From Lichenostomus cassidix (Eukaryota; Chordata; Aves; Passeriformes; Meliphagidae): a stretch of 64,000 bases of DNA. The DNA lies in contig CM039199.1 in assembly GCA_008360975.2 (NCBI GenBank), positions 1,054,001 to 1,118,000 on the forward strand, read 5' to 3'. The notes under the pieces are model-generated. The model ran no database searches. It saw only the letters and a list, made by a program, of their open reading frames with translations, and was not told the DNA's origin. Of the stretch, positions 35,336-48,699 are shown piece after piece; the stretch's first letter is position 1, and each line of letters opens with the position of its first letter. The translations under genes were made by a program, and so were the position numbers.

Positions 35336-38300
35336 AGGGCTTTGTTGTTTGTAAGTTCGGATCAGGAGAAGTTTGCTGTCGTGAAAAGCAGATTTATTTG
35401 CGTTTACGTGCACTGGAGTCACTACTGGAACGATGATGAACTGTCAAAATAAATGCGGAGGTGAAGCTGATTGTTTAACCGAAAAAAAAATCTGCATAGC
35501 TTTTAAGCTGTTTAAATATTTAGCCAGGAATACTTAGTGGCATTTTCAGGTTTTTTGTTTTGTTTTTTGATTTGTAGCCAAAATTTTGTTCTTGGTTACA
35601 CCTGTATCCTTCCACACTGTTCCTCCAACAGAACTTACTCTGGTGTAATTAAGGGAGGATTTGTTCACTCCAACAAACCTCCACATGGTTGGTGTTAGAC
35701 TCATGTAAGCAATAAGGACCAAAGGTTGAGGTAATGTCCAGACTCAATTTATCCATCATTTTTCACCTGGTGAGCCCATCCACAAGTGCCCTGCTTGAAC
35801 CAGAGAAACCAAAAGTGTGACTATGTGTTTATTGGCAAGAGTGAGATTTGTATGCTTCTGTTTCTGACAAAATTCTGTTTTTCCTCAAACAAAGCCCCAG
35901 TTCGTGTCATTAATGGTTTTAATGGAATATGGACTTGAGAATTTGGCTGTAGTCCTTTTTGGAGAGGAAGTGAAGAGCAAGTTTAGAACTTGGTAGGGCA
36001 TTTTAGAAAATGTCGTTATTGTTTCACTTCTTATTTGTTTATTTTCAACTTGAAAATAATTGCTGTGCTGTCTTCTCTTTGCCAAGCCAAGCATGGCTAC
36101 TACTTGCATCCTCTCATAGTCTTGTAGCACTAAGAAGGAGCACAGATACATTACCCAGTTCTGCCAGCTAATATCACATTCAGATAAAACAATAGCTTGC
36201 ACACCGAGACTTGACATACTTTTAATGTTCATGTGATAGGTGGCACATTTTGACCTAACGATTTCATGCTGCGTTAAGAAATAATGTCACAAAATCGTTG
36301 TTAGGTGCTTTTCCCTGCAGCTCCGTATGTACGTTGAGAAACTTGTTTCTGAAGATCAGAGGGAGATGAAGGTGTCTAAGGCACAAGCCCAGTGTGGCAG
36401 GAATTACTCTGTGCTTAGCAGCCTGAAGTTTTTATTGTAATTCTGGTGTTGGTGAGGAGGTTGTGAGTGGCTGGTGGAGTGAAATACCTCAGCCTAGGTG
36501 AGATGTTTAGGTGTTAATGTGTTTGAGTTGAGACAAGAAGCTTTGGGTGCTGTGGAGAGGTGTTCTAGTATTCATACATCTCATGCTGTGGGTCTGCCCC
36601 CAGCTCACTGAAGGCCATGGAGACTTTCCCGGGGTTCCAGAAGTCACTAGTTCCCAGAATGTAGACAAGACTTTCCCAGCCCATGCTTTGTGCTTGAACT
36701 TTAGCTTTTTCTCAGGCTTAGCACAGCCAAAAGAGTGCAGAGACAGTGTTTTGTCTGCTTGGTGTGAAAAACTCAAAGGGAAAGTGCAGAACATCTTCAC
36801 CCAGTGGAGAATCTAAGCCCACAGTTCAGAAGATGGGACACAGGTGGCTGGTGGCTCATGCAGGAGGGAACAGCCACCGTGGAGGGACAAGGCTGAGCTT
36901 TCGGCTTCTGGGGACATCCTTGCAGCTGTAGGGGTGTGGATTGGCTTGGTGTGAAGTGTCACCCTAGGATCTTCGTATGTATCGAGTTGCAAAAAGGAGC
37001 AAGAACTTCCACACAGCTTGATTTCACCTGTCTTTTAAAAATGTTTTTTGTCAGGGTGACTGAAAAAGCCCAACCTGTGCAAAATGCCAGGTTGTGTGAA
37101 GCTTTAGGATGCTAAAGGGACAGAGGTGCTGCACAAGAACATAGATCCCATACCACCATAACTTCAGAAGGAGTCATCCAATCTGCTATGGTTGTGTTGA
37201 TAAAAGTTCATATCCCTTGAAGCAAAACTTTGAACAGCTCCCACTCTGGTAACTGCTTTTCTGTCCAGGTGTCAGTAGCCTTCTCATACTTCTCAAGTGT
37301 AAATTTTTTAGCGTTGAAATGGAGGCCATCTGCTTATGGTTATCTGTTTCTGTGTTTATGGCACCCCATACCTTGATGCCTGTAATGTTTGTGTGGGGAA
37401 TACAGAGGAAGAGGGAATTAAATGAGGACACTGGGATCTCCTTGTGGATTTTTTCCTTCTTGGAGTGACAGTTGAGCAATTCCAATGTCATTGCAGATGT
37501 GGCTGGACTGATCCTTGCCTTTCCTTGCAAGACTTTAATGTAGCTGTTTGCAATGTGGGCCTGTCCCCTGCGCTGAGGAGCATTTTGGAGCCTTGACCTT
37601 CAGAAACCAGCCTTTAATCTGTAGTAAAGCAGCTGAGATGTTGTCCTACAATTTGATCTATTTCACCAGATTCTCCAGTGAGTGGCCTTGTTGGGACTGA
37701 CAGCAGCAAGCTCTGGGGTTCACTCCAGAGCAGTTAGATACATGTTGCTGCCCTAACCTCCCCAGATCTCCCAACCTGGACAAGGAGGAAGGCACAGACA
37801 CTCTGTGTTAGTGTGACTGGTGGCTTGTCAAGATGACTGTTTTTCCCAGCTTGGAGTAGCCTGTGCTGCACTGCTGGTGTGTTTGTTACCAGCAATAATA
37901 GCATGAGGTTCTCCAAACCCAGGTGGGCATTTTAGACACCAGTTTGACAGGGAAATCTCATTTCTCAGAATGTGATAAATCAATCCCATGGGGTGACTTT
38001 CTCCGTGATGTGCTCTGGCAGTGCTGGCAAGGAGGTTTCTGCAGAGCTCTCTGGTGAAGTGAGATTTCAGGAAGATGTTTGTCTCCCTCCTACCCCCAGT
38101 GTGGAGGTGTCTGGGCAGGAGACTGACGTGACATGGCTGTTGACATGCCGTGGTGAAGATGGTTTGCTGTGATGAGAAAGGAAATCTGACCTGAATGTTA
38201 AGATAGCTTAAAGCCTGGGAAGTACTTTATGTTTCCTGAGTCAGCTCTGACCATCCCTATGGAGTAAGCAGTTGGTTTCAGGTTTTCTGAACACTGAGTA

Positions 38301-38429
38301 AGGTAATGAATTTTTCCTGAGGATGTTTGTTTAGCTTCAGCTCAGGCAGCTCATCTGACAAGCCTGAAATGGGACACATATTTATAAAGCACAGATAGGT
38401 GTGGGGTGGGAAGCGGGGGACTTGCATTT
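35336..38429. other. Intron 1, nothing recognised
   Basis: Composition returns to normal right after the CpG island. No repeat, structure or frame of note. Confidence 0.6.
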
Positions 38430-38740
38430 AAATGGGGATTCTTGTTTCATAAAACTGTCACAATTTCTCACCATGCATTTACTGAGCTAATTTCTGTTCA
38501 GTGCAAGGCATTACTCTGTTTTGAGACCACACTAAATTATCATCAGGTAAAGCCCAATATAATTAATTACAAATGAGAAATGCTGACAAATATTTGTCAA
38601 GGAGCTGTTTAATGAGCTTCGAATTCTGTGTCAGATGATTCCATCCACCTAGTGTAAATAATTTTTAAGCAATTGTTTGTGTGGCTTAGTCAGATGTTAG
38701 CTGCAGCACTTTTACACATTGCACAGATAGTATGAGACTA
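38430..38740. promoter_or_regulatory. Candidate enhancer-like segment, intron 1
   Basis: Repeat-free AT-rich DNA with ATAATTAATTAC, the 16-bp palindrome and TGTAAATAAT words. 'TCAGATGA' and 'CAGATGTTAG' add bHLH-like CAGATG cores. Confidence 0.28.
38584..38599. promoter_or_regulatory. Perfect 16-bp palindrome in candidate intronic enhancer
   Basis: TGACAAATATTTGTCA is self-complementary and holds two inverted TGACA (MEIS/TGIF-type) half sites around an AAATATTT core. Confidence 0.45.
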
Positions 38741-39939
38741 GATAGAGTAAAGTTTAACAGCTGATCTGGGCTTTAAAATAGAGACACTACACAAACAAAA
38801 TGTGCAAGTAGCAGGAAGATTTTGAAGATCCTGTGGTCTCAGTTGTGTGTCTGTATGCACTGACAGTGTGGCTCTGTGTATGCATCTGAATGCAGGAATT
38901 TGCTTTAATAACTGGTGTGTGATACTCATCTCTAGGCACGGCCCACTGAAAATAGAAATAGCTTGGCTGTGTGACAGCAGAAGCTTTGAGCTGGACACCA
39001 GAATGGCTGGCTTGCTGTGTGCTTTTCCTCCCCAAATCATTCTCTTCTCACCAGTCTTCTAGCTGGCCTGATTAGCCTGTTTGCTTAAATTCTTTGAGAT
39101 TTCAAGCAAGTTTGTTCTGCCTTGTCTCTATCCCTTCATATTTCAAAAGGAATTTGATCTTCCTGCCTTACTACAGCAGCATCATAACATCAGATGTTTG
39201 TTTAGTGCTGTCAGCAAATCTTGGTGGCCCTTCTTGTGTTTATTGACTGCTTAGATGCTTAGGTGTTTGTCCCAGTCTCTGTTTGCACATGCAAGTCTGC
39301 AGATTTAGACCAGCAGAGAAAAGAAGGGAGTAAATGAAGGTATCTGGAGATGAGGAGAGGCATTAAGCTTTGTGTGACAGCGGGATATCATACGAAGAGA
39401 TGCGTTTATTATTTTCACTGTGTATTTAGAGGAAACAGTAAACTGACCTGAGATCAAATTTCAAGATAGCCTTGACAGAGCAGCTGAATATCTTGATGAA
39501 AACCTCACTGACCAGACCTGAAACAACAGCAGCTCAAACTGAAAGTGGGACTGAAAACAGCAGGACGCATATTCCACAAAAGGAATGTCTAGCGTGGTGT
39601 TTGAAACATATGTTGCTATCATTTGGGTACCTGAATACTATAAAAAGACTTTAAAATTACTTTGAAAAGCCTGATACCTTCCAGGGAGGTGAGGCATTGC
39701 TAACTCCCACTGATTTCAGTAGCTGTTGGAGAGCTGAAGCTGTGTCTTCGGGCAGATAATGACCGAGGATTGAGATTGTTACATAAATATTCTTCTAAGC
39801 TCCTGAAGGTAACCATGTAATGAAGGTGGGGATTTTTGTCTTTCCCATAGGTGGTAGTAGGAGGTGCAATGGCCTTGAATTGAAGAAGGAAGTGTTTAAA
39901 CTATAAGGACAAGTTCTTTTAGATGAATGTGATTCAATT

Positions 39940-40100
39940 AATCTCCACTAGCACCGCTCTTTAAGATTAGCATTAATGAGAAATATGCTGCATATCAAAA
40001 GACAAAAGACACCCTTATCCTCCCTTATCTTGGCATCTTTTTTCCCTGCTATTTGGGAGAGTAAGTAAGCCATTTCTCATTAAATATATGGGGCCTCTGC
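39940..40100. promoter_or_regulatory. Candidate element with 12-bp inverted arms 87 bp apart
   Basis: TTAATGAGAAAT (39973-39984) and its exact reverse complement ATTTCTCATTAA (40072-40083). Both have TAAT cores. Directly upstream of the intron's only ordinary CR1 copy. Confidence 0.25.
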
Positions 40101-40120
40101 TGGGATGAAGGAGTGTAAAT

Positions 40121-40292
40121 TCCAGGGCAGTGGTGGAGTCACCATCCCTGGAGGGAGTTAAAAGAAATGTGGATGTGGCACTTGGACACATGGTTAGCGG
40201 TGGGGCTGGCAGTGCTGAGTTAATGGTTGGACTTTCTGATCTTAGAGGTCTTTTCCAACCTAAACAATTATATAATTCTATGATTTATAAAA
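40121..40292 (+). mobile_element. CR1 LINE 3' fragment (only ordinary copy in intron 1)
   Basis: 'ggtggagtcaccatccctgg', 'tgtggcacttggacacatgg', 'gatcttagaggtcttttcc', ending 'ataattctatgattta'. Confidence 0.93.
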
Positions 40293-43200
40293 TATGGGTA
40301 AAGGATCAGGATCTTGGAAGGAAAATGATCATTAGGGAAAGGCAAAAAAAAGTCATCAGAAAGACATCAAGGGACCGAGTAATTGAAAGATTGACTTACA
40401 ACACTGAGATCAATAGAGAAATAGCAGGGACTGGATGGGAACACTGAGAACTAGAGGCAGATGTTGTTACCAAAAGTGGAAGATTCAGGAAAGATCTGTT
40501 GCCGTGTATGAAAATGCTCCTTGGTGAGAGCCCTGCTCAGTATCTGGGGGGACCTTCAACCAAATCTGTCCCTACTTAAGGAGTCATTAATCCCAGCAAC
40601 TTCAGCTGGGAGGAAGGCAGAAAGATTCCTCACTCACTGAAGATGATCCCTTCCTTCCCCTATCTCTCTTACTATTGTTTTTTGGGGTTTTTTTGAATAC
40701 TGTTCCTATCAGTTTGACTGGGACACCCTACCACATTACACCGGGGGTCTGACCTGCAGCCTTGTAATTATCTGCAGCTAAATTAGAAGTTTAATCTTTG
40801 TTCTGAGCAACAATAAGTTGAGTCAGATAGGTTTTAAAAATAGCCCAAGCTCATGTTTAGTGAAGTCTCAAATGCAATTAATAGAAAGGTAATGGAGTTA
40901 GGAAGTTGCAAGCTGAAATGTGGAAATGTTTAACTCTCAGTTTTCCTGCACTTGAATTGCAGTTGCCTTGGTTCTGCAAGAGAAAATTGCTTCCAACATT
41001 TCTCTGTCTTTTTGTACATCATCTTTATAATTTATCAGTTCATATCTTGTTGGAGTTCATATCTTGTTGGAGTTTGGCTCTGTATGTGCCACAAATTATC
41101 AGCTGCATGCATTTTTTGTATAGTCAGTTTGTTGTCATTTTGACTTGATGCCAAGCCATGGTGAAGACCACTTCAGAGCATCACAGTCCTCTAAACTCCT
41201 TTGTTGTAAAATGGATATGAAAATCCACTTTGTAAGTAATGAGGAATGGCTAATGCAGGTAGGGATTTGTTTTGCTGTAACAGCAGAACGTGCAGTGGCA
41301 ATTTGTCAGTTCCCCAGCTCAGCTCTGCTGTACTGTTTGCCTTTAAATAGTGTGTTACCTTAATGTCTTGAGATTTTTCGCCTTGTATCTTGGCAACACT
41401 GCTGCTGAAGTTCACACACTCATGTGGTGGAGTGAGAGACTTTAACCAAAAGGGTATGTCTTTAGTCTGGTAAATACTATAGGCAGGAGTTTTGGTTCTG
41501 TCATCTTCTGTGCAGGAGTGGTGGAATAAGTCAGCAAAAGAAGTGGATTATCCCTTGGCCCTGCACATACTTTCCTGTTTGTGAGGTTTTGCCCATGAGG
41601 TTTAATTTGATCGTGGTTCATGGTGTATGCTCCATGTGGATTTACTTGGTATTTCATGTGCATCTCAGTCCTGCTCTTATTAAAATGTCCTGAGACAAAG
41701 GCGTGGAAGATGTGCAGAGGTGTGCTGATATCTGATGTGCCCAAGCTCCTGGCTGGCTGGCTGAACTTCTGATTGTGTAATGCTGGTTTATGCACATGTT
41801 ACTGATACGATTAATATCCCAACTCCACATAGGAATAGTTACTCAGAGCCATGCTGGAGTTCATTTTGGTATTCTCCCCAGAAATGGTCACACTTTAGTC
41901 TGTCTCACATGTGTTTGCCAGCTTCCTGAAGTGGAAGTTGCTCCTCCTCTAGAATCAGTGCTCTTTTCATACTTCTGTTTGGTACCAAAGGGGACTTAAT
42001 GGTCTGGGAATAAAACTACTACTAACCTATCCTCCTCATCCAGACACAAGCTTGGACTTGTCCTTTGGATGAGCTCATGAAGAAAGCCAAACATTTACAG
42101 CCTTTGGGACAAGCCCTGTGCTGAGCATCATTTGTGTGAAGCCCTCTGGAGCAGGTTTGTGGATGGTGCAGGATGACAGTGAACACCAGAAGCAGATAGA
42201 GGCAGGCACCAGGAGATTCTTTCTAGGTTACATGACTTCTGGGTGGCTGAAATTCTGAAGAGGTACTCGTGTGTTGTGGAATAATTCTGACAGTTGCATC
42301 AGACATTAAAACATGCTTTACACTCCCATGAAATTAGACAGTGGTCAGATCCAGACCAAATTAGTGAAAGGTTGTGAGAAGCCTTTCTCTGTCATAGGCT
42401 GACCATGAAAGGAGCAATGTTTTAGAGGAGAGTGTGTAACAGTGAGAATACCTGGTCCAGACACCCCCTTCCCTGTCGGTGAAATCCACAGCCACTGTTG
42501 CCATTTCCCTAGGAGCCCATATGGGTTGACATGTCCCAGGCAACCCAGCCTTGGGGACACTCTTGCAGGTTGCTCTGGAGTGTCCTACAGCTGCTCACAG
42601 CTCACTGTCCTGGTGTAGTAAAGGCATTTTAATCCCTTTGCCCATGAAGTGGAACCAATGAGACGGAAATTCTTGCCACTGACTTCTCCTGGACCACACC
42701 TTGGTGGCCCTTGGGCACAGGAGAGCAATGGCCGTGGATATGAAACCTGTGTAGTGTAACTTCTCCCTCCTGCCAAGTCCTGACAGCCCATGCTTTGTTG
42801 TTTGCACACCGTTTCCTATTTCTGAGTTGTAGAAGAGTTATAAACATGGTGATAATTGCTCTTGGCACTGATTTTTGTTTATTTTCTTTCTGGAAGTCCT
42901 AAGTGACCTGAGACCTTTCAGTCTGAGAAGCTGCTTGCTTTTTTTTTTTTTTAAGACATCTATTTCTGTGGGAGGTGGTAATAGAGGAGAGGTGGCCAAA
43001 GGACCTGACTTGTTGAATGGGGCTTTGTTCTTCACCTGGCTCCTGACTTCTGTCACCTCCCTCATCTCCTGCACATCCAGTTGCTTAGCACCACATGCCT
43101 CCAGAGGCTACCATGAGTGGCTTCCAAGGGTCCTCCAGAAACTGGGATCTGTTGCTCAGCTTCCAGAATGCCCAGGGGAAGGAGCTGGGAGATGCTGCTG

Positions 43201-44149
43201 TTGCAAGAGCTGGGTGACACATGCTCTCCAGCTTGTGTGGAAAGGCTGGGCATGGTGTGACATCCATCAGAGAGGGCACTGATGGAGGCCTGAGGTAGTG
43301 AAAGTAGTTCTGACCTCTGAGGGGTCTGTGTGCTAAGAAGGTAAGGGAAGAAGTGCTGCTGTTGGGGACAATTTATGTTGTAACTCTGTTAGTGTCGTGG
43401 GGTTTAATGTATGTCAAGGGCACTTTGACCTTTGAATGGAATCTTTTGGTGTGAATTTGTGTCTTTTCTCCTCTCTTTTCTCTCCTTAAAGTTCAAAATA
43501 AATACTGAAAATCAAAACAGTCTGTTTTGCGAGGGCCAAATTGCCTCTCTTAATTTTATGGGATTTGGATTTTACCGAACAATTAAAAGTCCTAGTAATT
43601 TTTACTGTCTGGCTATTGTGCTTGTAGGCAGTGACTCTGCTAGCATTAGTCATTTTAACTATGGAAAAAAAATAATAAAAATGCAATTACTGTGGCTCAA
43701 CAGCTGAGTCTGCTGGACTTTAAAAAAAGGGGGGAAAAAAAGTAAATTTTAATGAGTTCTGGGATCATAAAGATACATCTGGTGGATGGATTAGCCAAGT
43801 TTTCAACCTCAGAATGTGTATTGAAAAACTCAGTGAATTATGTAGCTACAAAAGTGGATCTTTGCATGTTTATAAGGCCTCAGTGCAATCTCCTTATATT
43901 TGCCTAATGACAAACAGACATCTCACAGAGGCACAGCCCAGGACACACATGGGCTGAAACAGCTCCCTAAGCTGAGAGTATTTGTATTGGGATGCTGCTA
44001 CTAGTAAATATTAGAGAATCCATGAAATGTAGGGGGAAAAATATTTTGGTGTTGGATGAAAAAAAAGAGAAGGAAGGGAAATGGAGTGGGGTAGAGTGGA
44101 GAGGGAGAACTGCAATTTTAAATGTACATGATATGTGGGCTAAGATATT
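40293..44149. other. Intron 1, unique DNA
   Basis: Only the 41.04-kb duplication and an AT-rich block at 43500-43690 stand out. No exon recognised. Confidence 0.55.
41038..41072 (+). repeat. 17-bp tandem duplication
   Basis: GTTCATATCTTGTTGGA occurs twice head to tail. Confidence 0.9.
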
Positions 44150-44500
44150 GTGCCTCCACTGCTGAACCAGAAAATTTATTACAACTCTTTGTCATGTGTA
44201 TGTATTTATAGCCATTCACATAATGAAGAAGTTTCATGAGGTTGTAATAACATATCAAGATGGATGTAATTAAAACAGAAGCAAATTGACACCTCTAGAT
44301 TAAAGGCAAACTCTAAACTAATACACCTGTATGCTGTCACTTATGTATTAGTTGTCTGGGGCAGTCTGCCAGATATGCAAATAAAAAGACATTGGCAAAT
44401 TTCCTTGGATGTGTGGTTGGGTTATGAAAAACCCAACTATTTAATCATTTACCTAGCCCTGTTCAGGTTTGTAGCAAGGGTAGAATTTAATAATTTGGTC
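44150..44500. promoter_or_regulatory. Candidate enhancer-like segment, intron 1
   Basis: Includes the perfect octamer ATGCAAAT (44375-44382), GATGTAATTAAAAC, paired TGTAATAAC-like words and the 44413-44440 hairpin. Repeat-free. Confidence 0.28.
44413..44440 (+). other. Small hairpin
   Basis: GTTGGGTT (44416-44423) and AACCCAAC (44430-44437) are exact complements around a 6-nt loop. Three more outer pairs are possible with wobble. It lies in an AT-rich candidate element. Confidence 0.5.
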
Positions 44501-47059
44501 GCCTATGCTTTGTGATGGGGAGAGGGGTTAAAGGCTGTGGGTTGAGGGGAAAAGAGCAAGGAGAAATACAGAGCAGGGGGCTGCTGGGGAATAATGTTCT
44601 TTACAGTGGGACCCTCACCTTAGGAAAGAGGTGTCAGCTGCCCCATTTCAGATCTGCCCTAACTCTGAAACTCCAGATCACTGAAGAGTCCTTGACATTG
44701 ACTCTCTGTAGCTTTTAAGCGCAGTTCAATGCTATTGAAAAGTGCCCTGTAACAAGAGCCTTTGGTTCTGTCATGCTGCAGGTGTAAACTTCTACAATTT
44801 ATACATTTGCACCAATTCAGATCTGATGGAAATCGTTACTAGGTCTGTGACACGGCTCTAAAGTATCTTAGGTATTTTACCTAAGAGAGTTTTTCAACTT
44901 GTTTCAATTTGTAGAAGCCTAAAACATTTCCAGTAGAGTTGTGCACATCCATTTCAGCCTGTGGTCAATAGATCTGCTTGCGTAATTAACACAGTCTGCA
45001 CTCTGCTGATGTCAAATAGCCTGGTGGTATGGAGCAGGAAGGGAATTATTTTGCCTCGTTAGTTCCAGGGCTGTGAATGGAAATACCAGCCTTGCTTTTG
45101 GGTAATTTGCACCCCAGATAACTTGTATTCCTTTAAGTGGCCTGGGGACAGAAACAGATCTTCATGTGGCTTGTGAGTAACCCCGTGGCTGGTGATGCAG
45201 GTCTTCTGTTAAAACCCTGATGTTGGTGCCTCCAGCTCCTCCTCCCTGAGTGGGAAAAGTGTCACCTTTTGTGGATTTGGTGACATTTCCTCAGATGGTT
45301 GCTTGGCCATGTAAAACTAGTTATAATTAGTTTGATGCTATGGGAGGTCTGGAGATCTCAAAGAAACCCAAAATTCTTGATCTCAGTTTTGAATTCAGGC
45401 TTGAAGTTTTTTGTCCCAGTTGGGGATGAACCAGAAGAAAATCCCACAGTGGGCTGGAGGTCTGGGCAGCAGGGGCTGCTAAATGCACCAATTTCCAGGC
45501 AGCTGACAGCATAAAAGCTCCAATGGGCATGTTTTGTTAGACTTCTTCTGAATTAAAGAGACTCCTTTTTTTAGTACATCTGGACATTAAGGATATGAGG
45601 TACACAGCTTCAAAGTGATTTCAAATGGTACGATTTTTGTCTTCAATATTTCAACAACTTTTCTTCCACCTTTAATCTTTCATGAGCGGAAGCTTCAAAA
45701 GATAATTAGTAAAACATGCTTTTATCTGCATTTATCTCAAAACATGATTAATTTTTTAACTGCAATTATAGCAATCATTTCAAGTTTACTCTATATTAAT
45801 GAGTAAAGGATTTTTTTGAGAGAGCATGAGCCTAAATATGGCTATATTGGCTGAGTTGAAAGGTGCATTTATGAGTGTGCTTTTGTTTTCATTGCTAGGG
45901 ATTGAATTTCCGGTTCCAGGAAGTAATATTTCACATGGATTAAAGTCTTTGAAATGCTTTTGCCCAGATTCACTAGATCATTTTGAGGAGCTGACAATGA
46001 TAAGAACTGGATCATGCCATTTGCAGGACCTGGCTACTGAATACCCAGTTCCATGTTTCCCTTGTATTGGTGCTTTTTTGCTCCATGCTGTGCTTATGTT
46101 CCTCTGCTTGCTGCCCTTGGCATTAAAATGTAAGATATTTGATGCAGACGGTTTATTGTTAATGAATTAGCAATGAACTTTCAAGTTTTCACCTTTACCA
46201 TTTCTGTCTTTGTTGTAGGCAGCTTAAGGCATTTTTTATTACTATTTCACTTCTGGGAGAAAGATATTCATGTCTGTTCCTGTCTTTATTGCTGCGACCA
46301 ATATATGCAAGATTGTCCAACTGGTGTCCTGCAGCCTGGATCCTGCCTGTAGGGCCAGTGTGTGGTCCCAGAGCCCCTAGAAAATTTTGCTGCTGGCACA
46401 GAGAGATCCCAAAACAGGGATCCATCCCAGAGCCTTCAAAAGCAATGAACCACTGCAGAAAACTACTGGAAAGAAGCACAATTAAACCCGCTTTTCACCA
46501 GAGTACAGCTTTTGCATAATTTTGCCCTGTGAAGGCTGCTCCTCAGCCCTGGCTCCTGCTTCTCCATCAACAGGAGGGAGAGATTCTGGGCTGGAGCTGC
46601 AGTTTCACTGCTCTGTGCCTCCTAAGGAACCAGGCAGAGAGCAGCCCTGGGGCTGCTGGAGGTGATGCTGGGCTGGTGGCATAGCCTCAGCTACCACAGC
46701 AGAGCCCAGGCAGCAAGGTAAACAAAACAGGCATCTGAAACTGCTCTCACAAGGGTAAAGACAAGAGGGTTTTTGTGGGGATTTTTTTTTCCCCTTGTTT
46801 CCCTTCATTCAGGCCCTGGTCCTGGATGTCAGAGAGGATTTTGAGTCAATGTGCACAGCCTTGGTGTCTGATTTTAGCTTCTAAACTGGGATTGCAGCTC
46901 CCCTGCGCTGTGGTCCCTGGGGAGGTGGATGGGCTGGTGGCTGTAGCAGTGAATTGGGCAGCTGCATAGGAGAGCACGCGAGTGTATAATCTGATTTCTG
47001 ATAAACCCAGGTCTCTAAGTCCCTTGAATGGGCAGCTTTGCTGTGAATGGCCTCGTGAG
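44501..47059. other. Intron 1, unique DNA with one 114-codon frame
   Basis: An ATG frame at 45826-46170 (+) would give a Leu/Phe-rich peptide. It matches nothing known and is within chance expectation. 45600-45830 is AT-rich with two AAAACATG words. Confidence 0.5.
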
Positions 47060-47460
47060 GTCTGCTGTGGCTGCTCTCTTTGTTTGGTATTCCGACAAAA
47101 AATTGCTCTGGTGTCCTCGTTGGCATATTTTTACATCTGTTATCCACATTTTCGATTTGTTCTGGCTGCAGTCTTATTTTGTTTTGCAAAATCTACCTGG
47201 GATTGGGACGGAGATATATGTTTGCTAAGGCAGATTTGGAAATTGCGTTGTTGAAATACAGCCCATATGGGCCATTGTAAAATGGTTACTGCAGCATATA
47301 ATTGCCTTCACAATGATGTGCTTTGTCATTTTCCTTCCATCTTCAAAGAGGCGCTCCTGTAGTCTGCTGACAGCAATGGTGGTATTAGAAAACATATGGA
47401 TTTGTAAAGGCATTAAACTGTCTTTAGTTCAAGGATTAGATTACAGTGTTAGAGTGTGGG
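47060..47460. promoter_or_regulatory. Candidate enhancer-like segment, intron 1
   Basis: Contains a perfect palindrome GCCCATATGGGC (47261-47272) next to inverted CCAT/ATGG words. It also has several retained CpGs ('attccgac', 'ttttcgat', 'gggacgg', 'aattgcgttg', 'aggcgctcc'). Confidence 0.28.
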
Positions 47461-48699
47461 TCACCACGTTTTTGTGGGGATATGCTGCACTGGACTGTGT
47501 TGGTTTGTGTTGTAGGTTAGGGAAGGGTTTGTCTATTTATTGAAAATACCTGTATGAAATCCTTTCAAATCCATGGTGAAGGAGGTGTCTCTTGTGCCAC
47601 TGCACACAGTATGAGCTGCAGCTCTGTCCCAGGGCCGTGCATTGCCCCACTCCTCCCTGCATCGCCTGCAGGCTTTGGTCAGGGCTCACCATCCACACTG
47701 GCAAGACTTCCAAGAAGTCCCATCAGGAAATGCCATTTACAACATGGAAAAATACACAGAATGTAAACACCACAAAATTGGCTTTGCAAATTTAAGGTTT
47801 TTTTGTTGTTTAAGTCCTCCATGCTGGGCTGCTACCCTGAACATTTTGTGTATTTGGTTTGTGTTCATTTTACATCGCACAGCTCCACACATTTTGCCAT
47901 ACAGGGCAATCTGCTCTGCTTTTTCCTATTTTTCTGCCTTTGCAGTTTGAGATGTGGCTTTTCTGGGGTGGTTGGAGGTCTGCAGTGCCTCTCTCAGCAA
48001 GGGCCAGTGCAGCATTCTCATTATGGGATGCACATGGTATAGATGTGGCTCCCAGCCTGTCCCCAGCCTGCAGTGATGCTCAGGCTCTTTACACCATCTA
48101 AAGGGGAAAGCCAGAGTGTGGGAGGGATAATACACATAGAGAAAATCCTTCCTGTTTACTTTTATTTCTATATCTGTCTTTTTGTGACCTGCTCAGTTCC
48201 CTGCATGGACTTTCTTCACCCATGGCCACCTTCACCACATACACTTGCTGTTGCATTTGGGTTTGCTCAGGTCTCTTTCAAAAAATTCTTTGACATTTTT
48301 TCTTCAAACACACTTGTAGTGAAGATGCTGAGCTGGTCCTTGGGAGACATGGGCTAGTTTCTATGCAAGCAGAGTCATCTTTGGTAACCTTGAAGCCATC
48401 ACTCCCTTCCCAGTTCAGCAGGGCTGTGTGAGCACCTGTTCTGGGGTTGTGCTGAGTAGGGGTGGATTTGGGATTTGGATCCATGTATGTCTCAGGGGAG
48501 CTGCTGCATCTGGGCTGTAGATTTGGGTTTCTTGACTGAAAAGAGCAGGCATGCGGGGACAATGCTGATGTGTGAGGTAGTATTTAGTGTGAAGTCAGAA
48601 TATGTGCTTAGGGATCACCTTGAGCTAGAGTGTTAGTTTTGCTGTAGCTGAGTTCTTCTGTCCACAGAATAGGTTTAATAATACTGTCCTGCTTCAGAG

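Noticed and set aside
45826..46170. 114-codon ATG frame with hydrophobic stretches
   Set aside because: No signal peptide or family resemblance; chance frame in AT-rich intron DNA is the simplest reading.
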